DNA of 64,000 nt from Flammeovirgaceae bacterium UBA1842 (GTDB lineage Bacteria; Bacteroidota; Bacteroidia; Cytophagales; Cyclobacteriaceae). Below the pieces are notes generated by a model. It was given only the letters and a program-made list of their open reading frames with translations, had not been told where the DNA came from and made no database searches. A program made the position numbers and the translations under genes. The stretch is from NCBI GenBank assembly GCA_002338655.1, contig DDIU01000022.1, forward strand, positions 87,083 through 151,082, in the 5' to 3' direction. Positions 52,808 to 61,652 of this stretch are shown one piece after another (the first letter of the stretch is position 1; each line of letters starts with the position of its first letter).

Positions 52808-54993
52808 ATTCTTCTAAAAATAGACCCGATTTTCAAATACCATTTTGGTAAATGATCGTAGGTTCTCGAATACCAAGCATTTTGCTTTACTAATAAGTCA
52901 TTATTATCAGATTTGACTAATTTGGGAGTGGTCTTAACCGGTTTATTAGCATATTTTAGAATCATTTTGTGTTGCTCGGTTATGTATATGTAATGAGCTA
53001 ACAATTTTTCAAAAGTGCCTTCCTTTTGAAATGGCAATAAATGCCCATTTAAGCCTCTTTTAAGTACCTCATCATTTAGTTTTTTCATACAGCTGGTTGC
53101 AGACAAACTATTAAACAAATAGTGAGGTTCAATATGGTAGCTCAAACAGAATGAATTAAAAAAATCTAGATAGCTCAATAGCTGTTCGTCATTAAATTTA
53201 TTTGCTCTCAACCCTAGATTGTAATCAAATGTTTCAAATGCTAATTGAATTAATTCTTCTTGCCATAGCTCAAACGTATTATCCTGCTTAAAAAAGTTGA
53301 ATAAAACCTCAATTGCCTTAAAGGGTGATACAACATGCTTGTCTGAAACTGTTTGGGTAACCCCTGATGTGTTTTTAACATAGTTATAAAGCCTTTTTCT
53401 GAGTACAGAGGCCGTTTTGGCTTTATAAGCTGCAAACGGAATGGCAGCTAAATCTTGATGATGAATATCTTCAGGGAATCTTATATTGTTTTTAATCCAT
53501 AAATCTTTAAGAAATACTTTATTCCAAGGAGAAGGGTTTATTTCTGAGGAACTCATTTTCTTAAATATTTCAATGCCAGTGTAGGCCTTATCAGGTAGCG
53601 ATTCTATCTTTTCATTTGCCCATATAAATTTATTATGTTCATTATATACCGAAAATGAATGAACAACTAATTCAGGGAATTGATTTTTGACTAGGTGATT
53701 ATATATAATTTCAAGTCCATTTTGGTCAAACCAATCATCAGCATCATTAAATATTACATACTTCCCTTTACATCCTTCTAGTCCAATATTCCGTGCAGCC
53801 CCTGCTCCTGAATTTGATTTTAACTCAATGAGATTAATGAAGTCCAATTCTGATTGTAGTGATTTTATTTTCGAGACCGAATTGTCTGTGCTACAATCAT
53901 CAACTAATACCAATTCAAAATTGCCGAATTTTTGATTTGTAAAATTTCTTATTGCTTTTTCAATGAAAGGCTCGGCATTGAATACCGGAATAATTATACT
54001 AAAATAAGGGTATGAAACTTCAAGATTGGATAAAATTTTGGCATATATTTCATTGATTTCTGGGTTGGTGGAGTAGCGATAATATTGACTCATAAGAACA
54101 TCCATGAAAGAGTGATATTCTTTTGAAGGTCTAGTTAACTCAATTTGGGTTGAAATCTCGAGTAACTTTGATAAGGTGTATTTGAGCAGCTCTTCGTCAA
54201 GTTGCCAGATATTTAATAGGTGTTTCCACCTATTAAAAAAGAAATTGCTAAAGATTCGTTCATCTAATAGGTTTTTATTTAGATGATATAAAACGGTTAA
54301 AAAGTCATCAATATGTTTTAGACCTATTGTTTGTCTGGTAATAGAGTTACCTTCTAATCGATAGTTAATGAGTGCCTCAGGCAGAAACTTGACAGACGTA
54401 CACTTGTTAATAGCCCTTGGGGTAAATTCAAGATCCTCGTAATAAATGTGAGGTTCAAAGTGGATTTTATCAACAATATTTTTGGGGTATACCTTATTCC
54501 ATGCTGCTGGTGTTATTTTGTCCTGTGACAGTTGCAATAGTGCCTCCTTGGCGGTTATCTGGTTAATATTATTTGGAATATATTGCCATTTTATAATTTT
54601 GTCCTGCACTGACTTGAAACCAAATATTAGTACACTATCCTTATTTGTGTTTTTTAGACATACAATCAATTTTTCTATGGCATGGGGAAAGTAAAAATCA
54701 TCTGAGTCTAAAAAAGTTACGAACTTTCCTTTTGAGTTTTTAATACCGGTGTTACGTGCTCCTCCTAACCCTTTATTTACCTCATGAGTAAAAAGTTTAA
54801 TGTTTTCATATTTATTAAGACATTCTTCAATTACTAATATGGAACTGTCCGGGCTGCAATCATCAACAACAATAACTTCAAAATCCTGAAGATAAACTGT
54901 ATTTGTTGATTGATAAATAGATTCTATACATTGAAGAATATACTTCTCAACGTTATAAACAGGTATTATTATTGAAAGGGTTACTTTACTCAT
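52804..54993 (-). CDS. Tandem GT2-GT2 glycosyltransferase with C-terminal tag
   Basis: The protein has 729 residues. The first GT2 domain (~1-220) shows LSIIIPVYNVEKYILQCI, VVDDCSPDSS and FLDSDDFYFPHAI. The second (~330-560) shows FSIIIPVFNAEPFIEKAI, LVDDCSTDNS and FNDADDWFDQNG. The C-terminus has a variable stretch, then AWYSRTYDHLPKWYLKIG, nearly the same tag as in the GT25-GT2 protein at 48012-49865. Two GT2 domains suggest a bifunctional or polymerising transferase. The ATG overlaps the stop of the GT25 gene (ATGA). Confidence 0.87.
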   Translation of the reverse strand: MSKVTLSIIIPVYNVEKYILQCIESIYQSTNTVYLQDFEVIVVDDCSPDSSILVIEECLNKYENIKLFTHEVNKGLGGARNTGIKNSKGKFVTFLDSDDFYFPHAIEKLIVCLKNTNKDSVLIFGFKSVQDKIIKWQYIPNNINQITAKEALLQLSQDKITPAAWNKVYPKNIVDKIHFEPHIYYEDLEFTPRAINKCTSVKFLPEALINYRLEGNSITRQTIGLKHIDDFLTVLYHLNKNLLDERIFSNFFFNRWKHLLNIWQLDEELLKYTLSKLLEISTQIELTRPSKEYHSFMDVLMSQYYRYSTNPEINEIYAKILSNLEVSYPYFSIIIPVFNAEPFIEKAIRNFTNQKFGNFELVLVDDCSTDNSVSKIKSLQSELDFINLIELKSNSGAGAARNIGLEGCKGKYVIFNDADDWFDQNGLEIIYNHLVKNQFPELVVHSFSVYNEHNKFIWANEKIESLPDKAYTGIEIFKKMSSSEINPSPWNKVFLKDLWIKNNIRFPEDIHHQDLAAIPFAAYKAKTASVLRKRLYNYVKNTSGVTQTVSDKHVVSPFKAIEVLFNFFKQDNTFELWQEELIQLAFETFDYNLGLRANKFNDEQLLSYLDFFNSFCLSYHIEPHYLFNSLSATSCMKKLNDEVLKRGLNGHLLPFQKEGTFEKLLAHYIYITEQHKMILKYANKPVKTTPKLVKSDNNDLLVKQNAWYSRTYDHLPKWYLKIGSIFRRI

Positions 54994-55712
54994 TGTAAAA
55001 AATTATCCAGTTCCCACTTCATTTTTTCACTATGTTCAGCCATATTTCTTTCAGCACGGATTAGGCTTCGGCTAACATCAGCAATTACAATATTTGGATA
55101 TGAAACAAAACATTGTTCAATATACTTTTCATATAAATTACCTAATGGGATATTATCAAATGGAGATTCTAATTTTTTACATTCGCCAATTAATTCGAAG
55201 TATACAGAATGATCATAACCTGTGGCAAAAGACCCGAAGGTTTTTAGTTTTTGAGGTAGATAATAACCATTTTTTATTGTGAGATTCCATTTATATTGCG
55301 ATGCCCCCAACAACATTATTTTCCAATATTTTGTTGGCAAATGATTCACAAATTGATCGAATTTTAATTTGAAGTCTTTATGTAAAAGTGCATCATCATC
55401 GAATACTAATATTCGCTTATATTTATTTTTTAGTGATACTTTGAAAATTTCAGACATTGATTTAAGGTAACCAAGTGCCCCCGGACTTTCTAAAAATTTT
55501 TTGTTATATCGTTTTTCATAGTCAGTCAATTTGGGTCTTTCATTATAGAAATTCCATTCCCGTTCATATTCTGTTGAATACCCGTTACATGCTTCAAAAA
55601 ACTCATAAGTGATATTATGTTGTTCAAAATGTTTCGCTATTCGATTTCGTTTATCTTCATCACGTTTCAAATTGAGAATAAAGATGTTATCAAAGTATTT
55701 ATTTACTGACAT
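54990..55712 (-). CDS. Stand-alone GT25 family glycosyltransferase
   Basis: The 240-residue protein is a single GT25 domain: IFILNLKRDEDKRNRI, FFEACNGY, SPGALGYLKSMSEIF and ILVFDDDALLHKDF (DDD site), with IVIADVSRS near the end. It parallels the N-terminal half of the GT25-GT2 fusion at 48012-49865, but is followed by a separate tandem GT2 gene. It lies 14 nt after the repeat-bearing methyltransferase gene. Donor unknown. Confidence 0.87.
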   Translation of the reverse strand: MSVNKYFDNIFILNLKRDEDKRNRIAKHFEQHNITYEFFEACNGYSTEYEREWNFYNERPKLTDYEKRYNKKFLESPGALGYLKSMSEIFKVSLKNKYKRILVFDDDALLHKDFKLKFDQFVNHLPTKYWKIMLLGASQYKWNLTIKNGYYLPQKLKTFGSFATGYDHSVYFELIGECKKLESPFDNIPLGNLYEKYIEQCFVSYPNIVIADVSRSLIRAERNMAEHSEKMKWELDNFLQ

Positions 55713-55726
55713 GATTTTTATTCTTA

Positions 55727-57217
55727 TTACTTCTTTTGAAGTATAATAATACCCTTGTGACTTTTTAACATTTCACTTGAAAACCCGAAGCCTGCAACCC
55801 ACATATTAGCTATTTCTTGTTCATCTTCTCGGGCACCATCATCCAATAAAACTGTTGTGTCTAGGGTGATATACTTATTTAATATAGGAACTGCAGGAAA
55901 GCGTGAATTGATTTGAATATTTCCGGGTGGGCCATCCACAGTTAAAATGTCTATTGTATTAGGAAATTTTATTTTAGAGATATCATACCACTGCCAACTC
56001 TTCTTGTTGATTGTATACTTCTTCAATGGACAAAAGTATAGTTTGATATAATCTTGCAACTCATGATTGCTTATCATTTCATTGGTTTGTTCAAAAAAAT
56101 CTTTATTATGTTCTAATGAAATAACTTGCCCTCCTATTTTTTTTGCAATATATCCACTGATTAATGTAGAGATTCCTGAGCCTACATCAACAATCGTTGG
56201 CTTCTCTTTACTCATTATTTTTGTGGCTAAAACATGAGCAAAGTCAGAAGAAATAGCCCAATCATTCATAATTGGAAGAGGATAATTGAGCTTGATTATA
56301 TTATGAATTGAGAAAAGTGCATCAATCCTGTTGTATTGATGGTTTAATTGATAACTAAAACTGTTACCTTGATTTTGGATTGTACTTACTAGCTCTTGTT
56401 TTTTTGGAAGTTGTTGAAATTGATTATGTACAAACTTACCTTTAGGCAAGTCATCAAAATGTTTCTTTACAAATTGTTCATTCGGTAGTTTATCAAAATT
56501 GTTTTTAATGAAAAGTTTCGTTGGAAGGTCATCAAAACGCTTCTTGACAAATTGTTCGGTCGGCAGTTTGTCAAAATTGTTTTTAATGAATTGTATTTTT
56601 GGAAGGTCAGTAAAATGATTATTTATAAATTCCTTATCTGGTAATTTATTGAGCTTATCAAATCTCATCTTTATAAAATCTGTATTGGGAAACTTCTCAA
56701 ATAGTTTTTTGAAATAATCCCTATCCGGAGTTTTTTCCTCTATAACTTTGATTTGAGCTAAAGCAGCATCTGATACTGAGTGGATGCTTGTATCTAGTCT
56801 CACTAATTTTTGATGTATTGCCTCTCTAAACTGTAGAAACCTAACGTTAATATCATTGACTTTATTAGTATTGGCCAATTTGATTTGCTCGATATCTTTA
56901 GTTAATAAGTTTTTGTTACTAGCTTGCTGTAATAATAGATTTTGTAACTTATTGTTAATATCTACAGTATCCTTTTGGCTTAATTGTTTCATCTTTTCTA
57001 AATCATATCTATAATTTACCATTTGATCATTGATATAAACGAAATATGTGGTAGCAATGAAGTAAAACAGGAAGATTAAAAACAGAAAAATAATAGCTAA
57101 AAAGATATCATTATGAGTGATAGGATAGTTGATAAATGACCATAGCCAATAGGTAATATTGAATATTAACAGAAAAAAACAAAGAATTTTTATCCTTTTA
57201 TGGTTTAAATATTTCAT
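55727..57217 (-). CDS. Membrane-anchored SAM-dependent methyltransferase with 13-residue repeat stalk
   Basis: The protein has 496 residues. Two hydrophobic helices (~8-30 and ~38-62) are followed by a charged coiled coil (~65-160). A stalk of eight to nine units of ~13 residues of the form LPxxxFxxxxFxx then covers residues 163-282. The C-terminal ~170 residues resemble a class I methyltransferase: motif I VDVGSGIS (343-350), SLEHNKDFFEQ, LTVDGPPGN and LLDDGAREDE. The anchor and stalk would hold the enzyme at a set distance from the membrane, possibly to measure or cap a growing chain. That role is inference. It overlaps the upstream sulfotransferase by 4 bp. Confidence 0.75.
   Translation of the reverse strand: MKYLNHKRIKILCFFLLIFNITYWLWSFINYPITHNDIFLAIIFLFLIFLFYFIATTYFVYINDQMVNYRYDLEKMKQLSQKDTVDINNKLQNLLLQQASNKNLLTKDIEQIKLANTNKVNDINVRFLQFREAIHQKLVRLDTSIHSVSDAALAQIKVIEEKTPDRDYFKKLFEKFPNTDFIKMRFDKLNKLPDKEFINNHFTDLPKIQFIKNNFDKLPTEQFVKKRFDDLPTKLFIKNNFDKLPNEQFVKKHFDDLPKGKFVHNQFQQLPKKQELVSTIQNQGNSFSYQLNHQYNRIDALFSIHNIIKLNYPLPIMNDWAISSDFAHVLATKIMSKEKPTIVDVGSGISTLISGYIAKKIGGQVISLEHNKDFFEQTNEMISNHELQDYIKLYFCPLKKYTINKKSWQWYDISKIKFPNTIDILTVDGPPGNIQINSRFPAVPILNKYITLDTTVLLDDGAREDEQEIANMWVAGFGFSSEMLKSHKGIIILQKK
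56372..56731 (-). repeat. Tandem ~39-bp repeats encoding LPxxxFxxxxFxx units
   Basis: Nine units of 13 codons (one of 16) follow each other. The best are LPTEQFVKKRFDD, LPTKLFIKNNFDK and LPNEQFVKKHFDD (residues 218-256). Units alternate between FVKK.FDD and FIKNNFDK types, so 26-residue double units may be the true period. The first unit (TPDRDYFKKLFEK) and the last (LPKKQELVSTIQN) are diverged. Confidence 0.85.
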
Positions 57218-58011
57218 ATTCTATTATCTACTAAATTTTGTAAATCTAAATAGGAGTTTAATGAAGAATTATTGATTATCAATTCTTCTTCATTGCTCAG
57301 AACATTCTTGGATTTTGTTGATATTATATTGTTAATCAAGGATTCATCAAATGATTTGAGGTCTAAAATGTCAATTAAATTTTTAACTCTCTTTTCATTA
57401 TAAAGAATATTATTTTCAATGAACAGGCAATTTTCACCATGCTTTTCATAAACCTCCTGATATACTCGGCTAATCCTTGTATATTCTGAATTAAACATCT
57501 CTATATTATTTGAAAAACCAAACCACCCAGAATCTCTGACACTGATCCATTGTTTTCTGGGGTCTCTAAATAAAAAAATTATTTTGCAATTTGGGAACAA
57601 GCGAATTAAGGTACTTAGATTTGTGGGATTTTGTACCCGAATTTCTTTGTACCCGAATCTTTTAACATCATTAACAGGTTTTATCATTTCGACAAATGCA
57701 TTTTTTATATGTTCTATTGAAAGAGATAAATCATTAAAGGCATTTGGATAAAATGTATCGTGTTTACCTGTAATAAATGATTCCTTTAGGAAATCGTAGT
57801 GCTCCTTTGGCAGTCTTTCATCAAAATCTTTCTTCTTAATTTCAATTTGCTCAATAAAATCCAGAAATGGTTGGTCAATGCCCCAAGCCTCACCCCATAT
57901 ACATATTTCCCCCGAAGAGTTGATTATACGTTGAAGAGCAGTGCTAGATGATCTTCCATTGACACCATAAATGAATATATGTTTTTCTTTCTTAATTTCT
58001 TTATATGTCAT
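57214..58011 (-). CDS. Sulfotransferase family protein
   Basis: The 265-residue protein has a 5'-phosphosulfate-type loop YGVNGRSSSTALQRII (~15-30) and a 3'-phosphate site FLFRDPRKQWISVRDSGWF (~146-164), as in PAPS-dependent sulfotransferases. It heads the four-gene unit sulfotransferase, repeat methyltransferase, GT25 and GT2-GT2. The whole unit is linked by overlaps or a short gap. Sulfation of the glycan made by the same unit is the simplest reading. Confidence 0.8.
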   Translation of the reverse strand: MTYKEIKKEKHIFIYGVNGRSSSTALQRIINSSGEICIWGEAWGIDQPFLDFIEQIEIKKKDFDERLPKEHYDFLKESFITGKHDTFYPNAFNDLSLSIEHIKNAFVEMIKPVNDVKRFGYKEIRVQNPTNLSTLIRLFPNCKIIFLFRDPRKQWISVRDSGWFGFSNNIEMFNSEYTRISRVYQEVYEKHGENCLFIENNILYNEKRVKNLIDILDLKSFDESLINNIISTKSKNVLSNEEELIINNSSLNSYLDLQNLVDNRI

Positions 58012-58127
58012 ATTCTTAGTTACTGATTTTGATATTCATAGTATACAGAAATAAATCAAGGACTTACCCGCTCAATTAAATACTAATTTCTTTCCTGCCT
58101 AAATTATTCTGCGAGTACTATCGTTTG

Positions 58128-59147
58128 TTAATCTAGTCTAAATTTTCTCTGTGGTCGAGAAATATTACCCAAATACCAACTAATCGTTTTCTCCAATCCA
58201 TCTTCAAACTGTAAAGAGGGCTCCCAGCTAAGCTCATTTTTTATTTTAGACGCATCAATGGCATATCTTTTATCATGGCCTGCCCTGTCCGTTACATAAG
58301 TAATGAGTTTTTCTGATTTACCCTTAGGTCTGCCCAGTTTCTTGTCCATTAGATTACAAATAAGTTTAACAATATCGATATTTCTCCATTCATTAAATCC
58401 ACCCACATTGTAGGTTTCGCCAACTTTGCCATTATGAAAAATCAAGTCAATCGCATTTGCATGATCTTCTACATATAGCCAGTCTCTTATGTTCTCACCT
58501 TTACCATATACTGGAAGAGCCTTATTGTTTAAAATATTATTAATTATTAAAGGTATTAACTTTTCCGGAAATTGGTTTGGGCCATAGTTGTTTGAGCAGT
58601 TTGAAATTTTTATCGGTAATTTATAAGTATTTGCGTAAGCCCTTACAAAATGATCCGAACTTGCTTTTGATGCCGAGTAGGGAGACTTCGGATCGTAAGG
58701 TGTTGATTCAGTAAAAAAACCAGTATTATCTAACGAGCCAAAAACCTCATCAGTCGAAATATGATAAAAGAGATGATTAGCTAAATTATTTTTCCAATGC
58801 TCTACAGCTGTATTTAATAAATTTACAGTACCAAACACATTGGTTTTAACAAAACACATTGGGTCTTCAATTGAGCGGTCTACGTGTGACTCAGCAGCTA
58901 AATGAATGACATCTGTTATCCCTTCACTTTTAAACAAGCTATTGACTAATTCCGAATCACAAATATCTCCCTTAACAAATTTGTAATTTGTGGCTGATTC
59001 AACGTCACTTATATTATCCAGATTCCCAGCATAAGTAAGTTTATCTAGATTAATAATATTATACGAGGGATATTTAGTAACAAATAATCGCACAACATGG
59101 GAGCCTATAAATCCAGCGCCTCCAGTAATTAGGATATTTTTATTCAT
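58128..59147 (-). CDS. rfbB: dTDP-glucose 4,6-dehydratase
   Basis: The 339-residue extended SDR enzyme has the NAD site GGAGFIGSH (~8-16), STDEVFG (~130-136), and catalytic Tyr/Lys in YSASKASSDHF (~157-167). It converts dTDP-glucose to dTDP-4-keto-6-deoxyglucose. It is the last gene of the rfbA-rfbC-rfbB unit, 2 nt after rfbC. No rfbD reductase follows, so the final sugar is not fixed by this locus alone. Confidence 0.95.
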   Translation of the reverse strand: MNKNILITGGAGFIGSHVVRLFVTKYPSYNIINLDKLTYAGNLDNISDVESATNYKFVKGDICDSELVNSLFKSEGITDVIHLAAESHVDRSIEDPMCFVKTNVFGTVNLLNTAVEHWKNNLANHLFYHISTDEVFGSLDNTGFFTESTPYDPKSPYSASKASSDHFVRAYANTYKLPIKISNCSNNYGPNQFPEKLIPLIINNILNNKALPVYGKGENIRDWLYVEDHANAIDLIFHNGKVGETYNVGGFNEWRNIDIVKLICNLMDKKLGRPKGKSEKLITYVTDRAGHDKRYAIDASKIKNELSWEPSLQFEDGLEKTISWYLGNISRPQRKFRLD

Positions 59148-59149
59148 GG

Positions 59150-59701
59150 TTATTCAAAATCACTTTTAAAACCCTCAAATGGGGATAGTAGTTTGTCCTT
59201 TTCTGATACTATAACATTATTTTCACCTATTCCCCAGTTTATATTAAGAGTTGGATCGTTAAATATTAGGCCTCCTTCAGCGGCCTTGTTATAATAGCAG
59301 TCACATTTATATAATATCTCAGCTGTTTCGCTAAGGGTAGCAAAACCATGAGCAAAGCCCTTAGGTACCAGTAATTGTTTTTTGTTCTCAGAAGATAATT
59401 CTATAGAAAAAGCCTTTCCATAATTAGGACTTGATTTTCTTATATCAACAACAATATCAAGGATTTTCCCAAATAGAACCCGAATTAGTTTGGTTTGGGC
59501 AAATGGAGGATTTTGAAAATGCAGTCCTCTAATAACACCATAGCTGGAACTGGAATGATTATCTTGTATAAAAGCATAATCAATTCCGAGCGATTTGAGT
59601 TCCTTCTTATTATAACTTTCCATAAAGAACCCCCGATCATCTTCAAAAACATTAGGCTCTAATATATATAGGCCCTCAAAGCCGGTTTCTACTTTTTTCA
59701 T
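59150..59701 (-). CDS. rfbC: dTDP-4-dehydrorhamnose 3,5-epimerase
   Basis: The 183-residue cupin-like enzyme has DDRGFFMESYNKKE, FIQDNHSSSSYGVIRGLHFQ with the catalytic His, and VPKGFAHGFATLS (~120). It epimerises C3 and C5 of the 4-keto sugar made by RfbB. The start ATG shares one base with the rfbA stop. Confidence 0.95.
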   Translation of the reverse strand: MKKVETGFEGLYILEPNVFEDDRGFFMESYNKKELKSLGIDYAFIQDNHSSSSYGVIRGLHFQNPPFAQTKLIRVLFGKILDIVVDIRKSSPNYGKAFSIELSSENKKQLLVPKGFAHGFATLSETAEILYKCDCYYNKAAEGGLIFNDPTLNINWGIGENNVIVSEKDKLLSPFEGFKSDFE

Positions 59702-60567
59702 TATTGGTTGGCAATCTTTATTAGGTATTGGCCATAATTATTTTTGAGAAGTGGCTGGGCAAGAGCAGTCAATTGTTCTTTGTCAATGTACCCCATTCTA
59801 AAAGCAATTTCTTCAAGACAGGCGATTTTTAATCCTTGCCTTTCCTCGATGGATTCTACAAAATTCGAAGCTTGCAATAAGGTACGATGGGTTCCCGTAT
59901 CTAACCAGGCTATCCCCCTACCTAACAATTCGACACGTAGTTTCCCCTCCTTAAGATATAGGTTATTGAGATCAGTGATTTCAAGTTCTCCGCGTTTCGA
60001 AGGCTTAATTCGTTTGGCTTTTTCTACAACAGTATTATCATAAAAATAAAGTCCTGTTACAGCATAATTGGATTTAGGATTTTCTGGTTTTTCTTCAATA
60101 GACTTTACCTTTTTGTTCTCATCAAACTCAACTACTCCATATCGATTGGCATCATTTACATAGTATCCAAAAACAGTTGCCCCTTGAGATTGTTTGGCTG
60201 CCTCTTTTAAGGTCTTTGAAAAATTATATCCGTAGAATATGTTATCCCCTAAAACCAATGCCACAGAATCATGGCCTATAAAATCTTCACCTAGGATAAA
60301 TGCTTGTGCAAGGCCATCAGGCGAAGGTTGAACTATGTATGAAAATGTAATACCTAAATCAGAACCATCGCCTAAAAGCCTTTCAAAAAGACTGATATCT
60401 TCAGGCGTAGAGATTACCAAAATATCCTTTATACCAGCCATCATTAATACCGATAGTGGATAATAGATCATGGGCTTATCATAAATAGGCAGTAATTGCT
60501 TGGATATAGCCTTAGTAACTGGATAAAGGCGTGTCCCAGAGCCTCCAGCCAATATAATTCCTTTCAT
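59701..60567 (-). CDS. rfbA: Glucose-1-phosphate thymidylyltransferase
   Basis: The 288-residue nucleotidyltransferase has the N-terminal signature GGSGTRLYPVTKAISKQLLP (~8-27) and the GDNIFYG metal site (~110). It makes dTDP-glucose from dTTP and glucose-1-phosphate. It is the first gene of the dTDP-sugar trio and follows galE after 74 nt. Confidence 0.96.
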   Translation of the reverse strand: MKGIILAGGSGTRLYPVTKAISKQLLPIYDKPMIYYPLSVLMMAGIKDILVISTPEDISLFERLLGDGSDLGITFSYIVQPSPDGLAQAFILGEDFIGHDSVALVLGDNIFYGYNFSKTLKEAAKQSQGATVFGYYVNDANRYGVVEFDENKKVKSIEEKPENPKSNYAVTGLYFYDNTVVEKAKRIKPSKRGELEITDLNNLYLKEGKLRVELLGRGIAWLDTGTHRTLLQASNFVESIEERQGLKIACLEEIAFRMGYIDKEQLTALAQPLLKNNYGQYLIKIANQ

Positions 60568-60641
60568 ATTCAGGGATTAATTTTGAATTGTAAAGATAAT
60601 ATTTAATGAGTCGAAATAAAGGTTGTGAGCCAAATGATCTA

Positions 60642-61652
60642 TTATTTCAAACTAACTTGCCATTTCCACGCATCCTTTAATGCATCTTTCAAACTCAACT
60701 CTGTATTCCAGTTAAGTAAATTTTGAGCATAACTAGCATCAGCATACACCTTTTCCACATCTCCGTCACGTCTTGATCCGATTTCATAATTTAGTTTTAC
60801 ACCATTTACTGATTCGAACGATTCAATCACTTCTAAGACGGAATTGCCATTTCCAGTACCAATATTTACATGGTCAAGCAATGATTTATTTTGAGATAGC
60901 AAATAATCTATTGATGCTACATGTGCTTTGGCTAAATCCACTACGTGAATATAATCTCTTATACAGGTGCCGTCTGGTGTATCATAATCATTTCCAAATA
61001 CCGTTAGTTTTTCCCGTAAACCAGCAGCAGTTTGAGTTATAAAAGGCACCAGATTATTGGGCACCCCCAAAGGTAATTCGCCAATTAAGGCACTTGGATG
61101 CGCACCTATTGGGTTAAAATATCTCAAGGCTAATGCTTTTACGCCCTTACCTGAATTATAATAATCCTCAAGTAAGTTCTCGCAAATTTGCTTTGTTCTA
61201 CCGTAAGGGGATTCTGCTGGTTTCATAGCTGTACTTTCAACCACAGGAAGCTGATCTGGTTGGCCGTAAACGGTGCACGAAGATGAAAAAACAATATTTG
61301 GGCATTTCATTTTCTCCAATAATGATAAAATGGATACAAGTGAACCAATATTATTTTGATAGTATTTGAGTGGTTGTTGAGCTGATTCACCAACTGCTTT
61401 ATAGGCAGCGAAATGAATACAGCCCTCTAATTTGATATCTTTTAACTTACTCAATAACAGTCGCTCATCAACACAATCACCTTCAATCAATTGTATTTTT
61501 TGACCAGTTATTTCTTCAATTCGATCAACAATAAATTTTTCGGAATTGCTGAAATTATCAACGATTATGGGATTGTATCCGGCATTGATTAATTCAACAC
61601 AGGTATGTGATCCAATGTAGCCTGCCCCACCTGTTACTAGAATATTTTTCAT
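60642..61652 (-). CDS. galE: UDP-glucose 4-epimerase
   Basis: The 336-residue extended SDR protein has GGAGYIGSHT (~8-17), SSSCTVYGQPD (~123-133) and catalytic Tyr150/Lys154 in SPYGRTKQ. It interconverts UDP-glucose and UDP-galactose, and possibly the N-acetyl forms. Its ATG overlaps the stop of the nucleotide-sugar dehydrogenase gene (ATGA). Confidence 0.95.
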   Translation of the reverse strand: MKNILVTGGAGYIGSHTCVELINAGYNPIIVDNFSNSEKFIVDRIEEITGQKIQLIEGDCVDERLLLSKLKDIKLEGCIHFAAYKAVGESAQQPLKYYQNNIGSLVSILSLLEKMKCPNIVFSSSCTVYGQPDQLPVVESTAMKPAESPYGRTKQICENLLEDYYNSGKGVKALALRYFNPIGAHPSALIGELPLGVPNNLVPFITQTAAGLREKLTVFGNDYDTPDGTCIRDYIHVVDLAKAHVASIDYLLSQNKSLLDHVNIGTGNGNSVLEVIESFESVNGVKLNYEIGSRRDGDVEKVYADASYAQNLLNWNTELSLKDALKDAWKWQVSLK

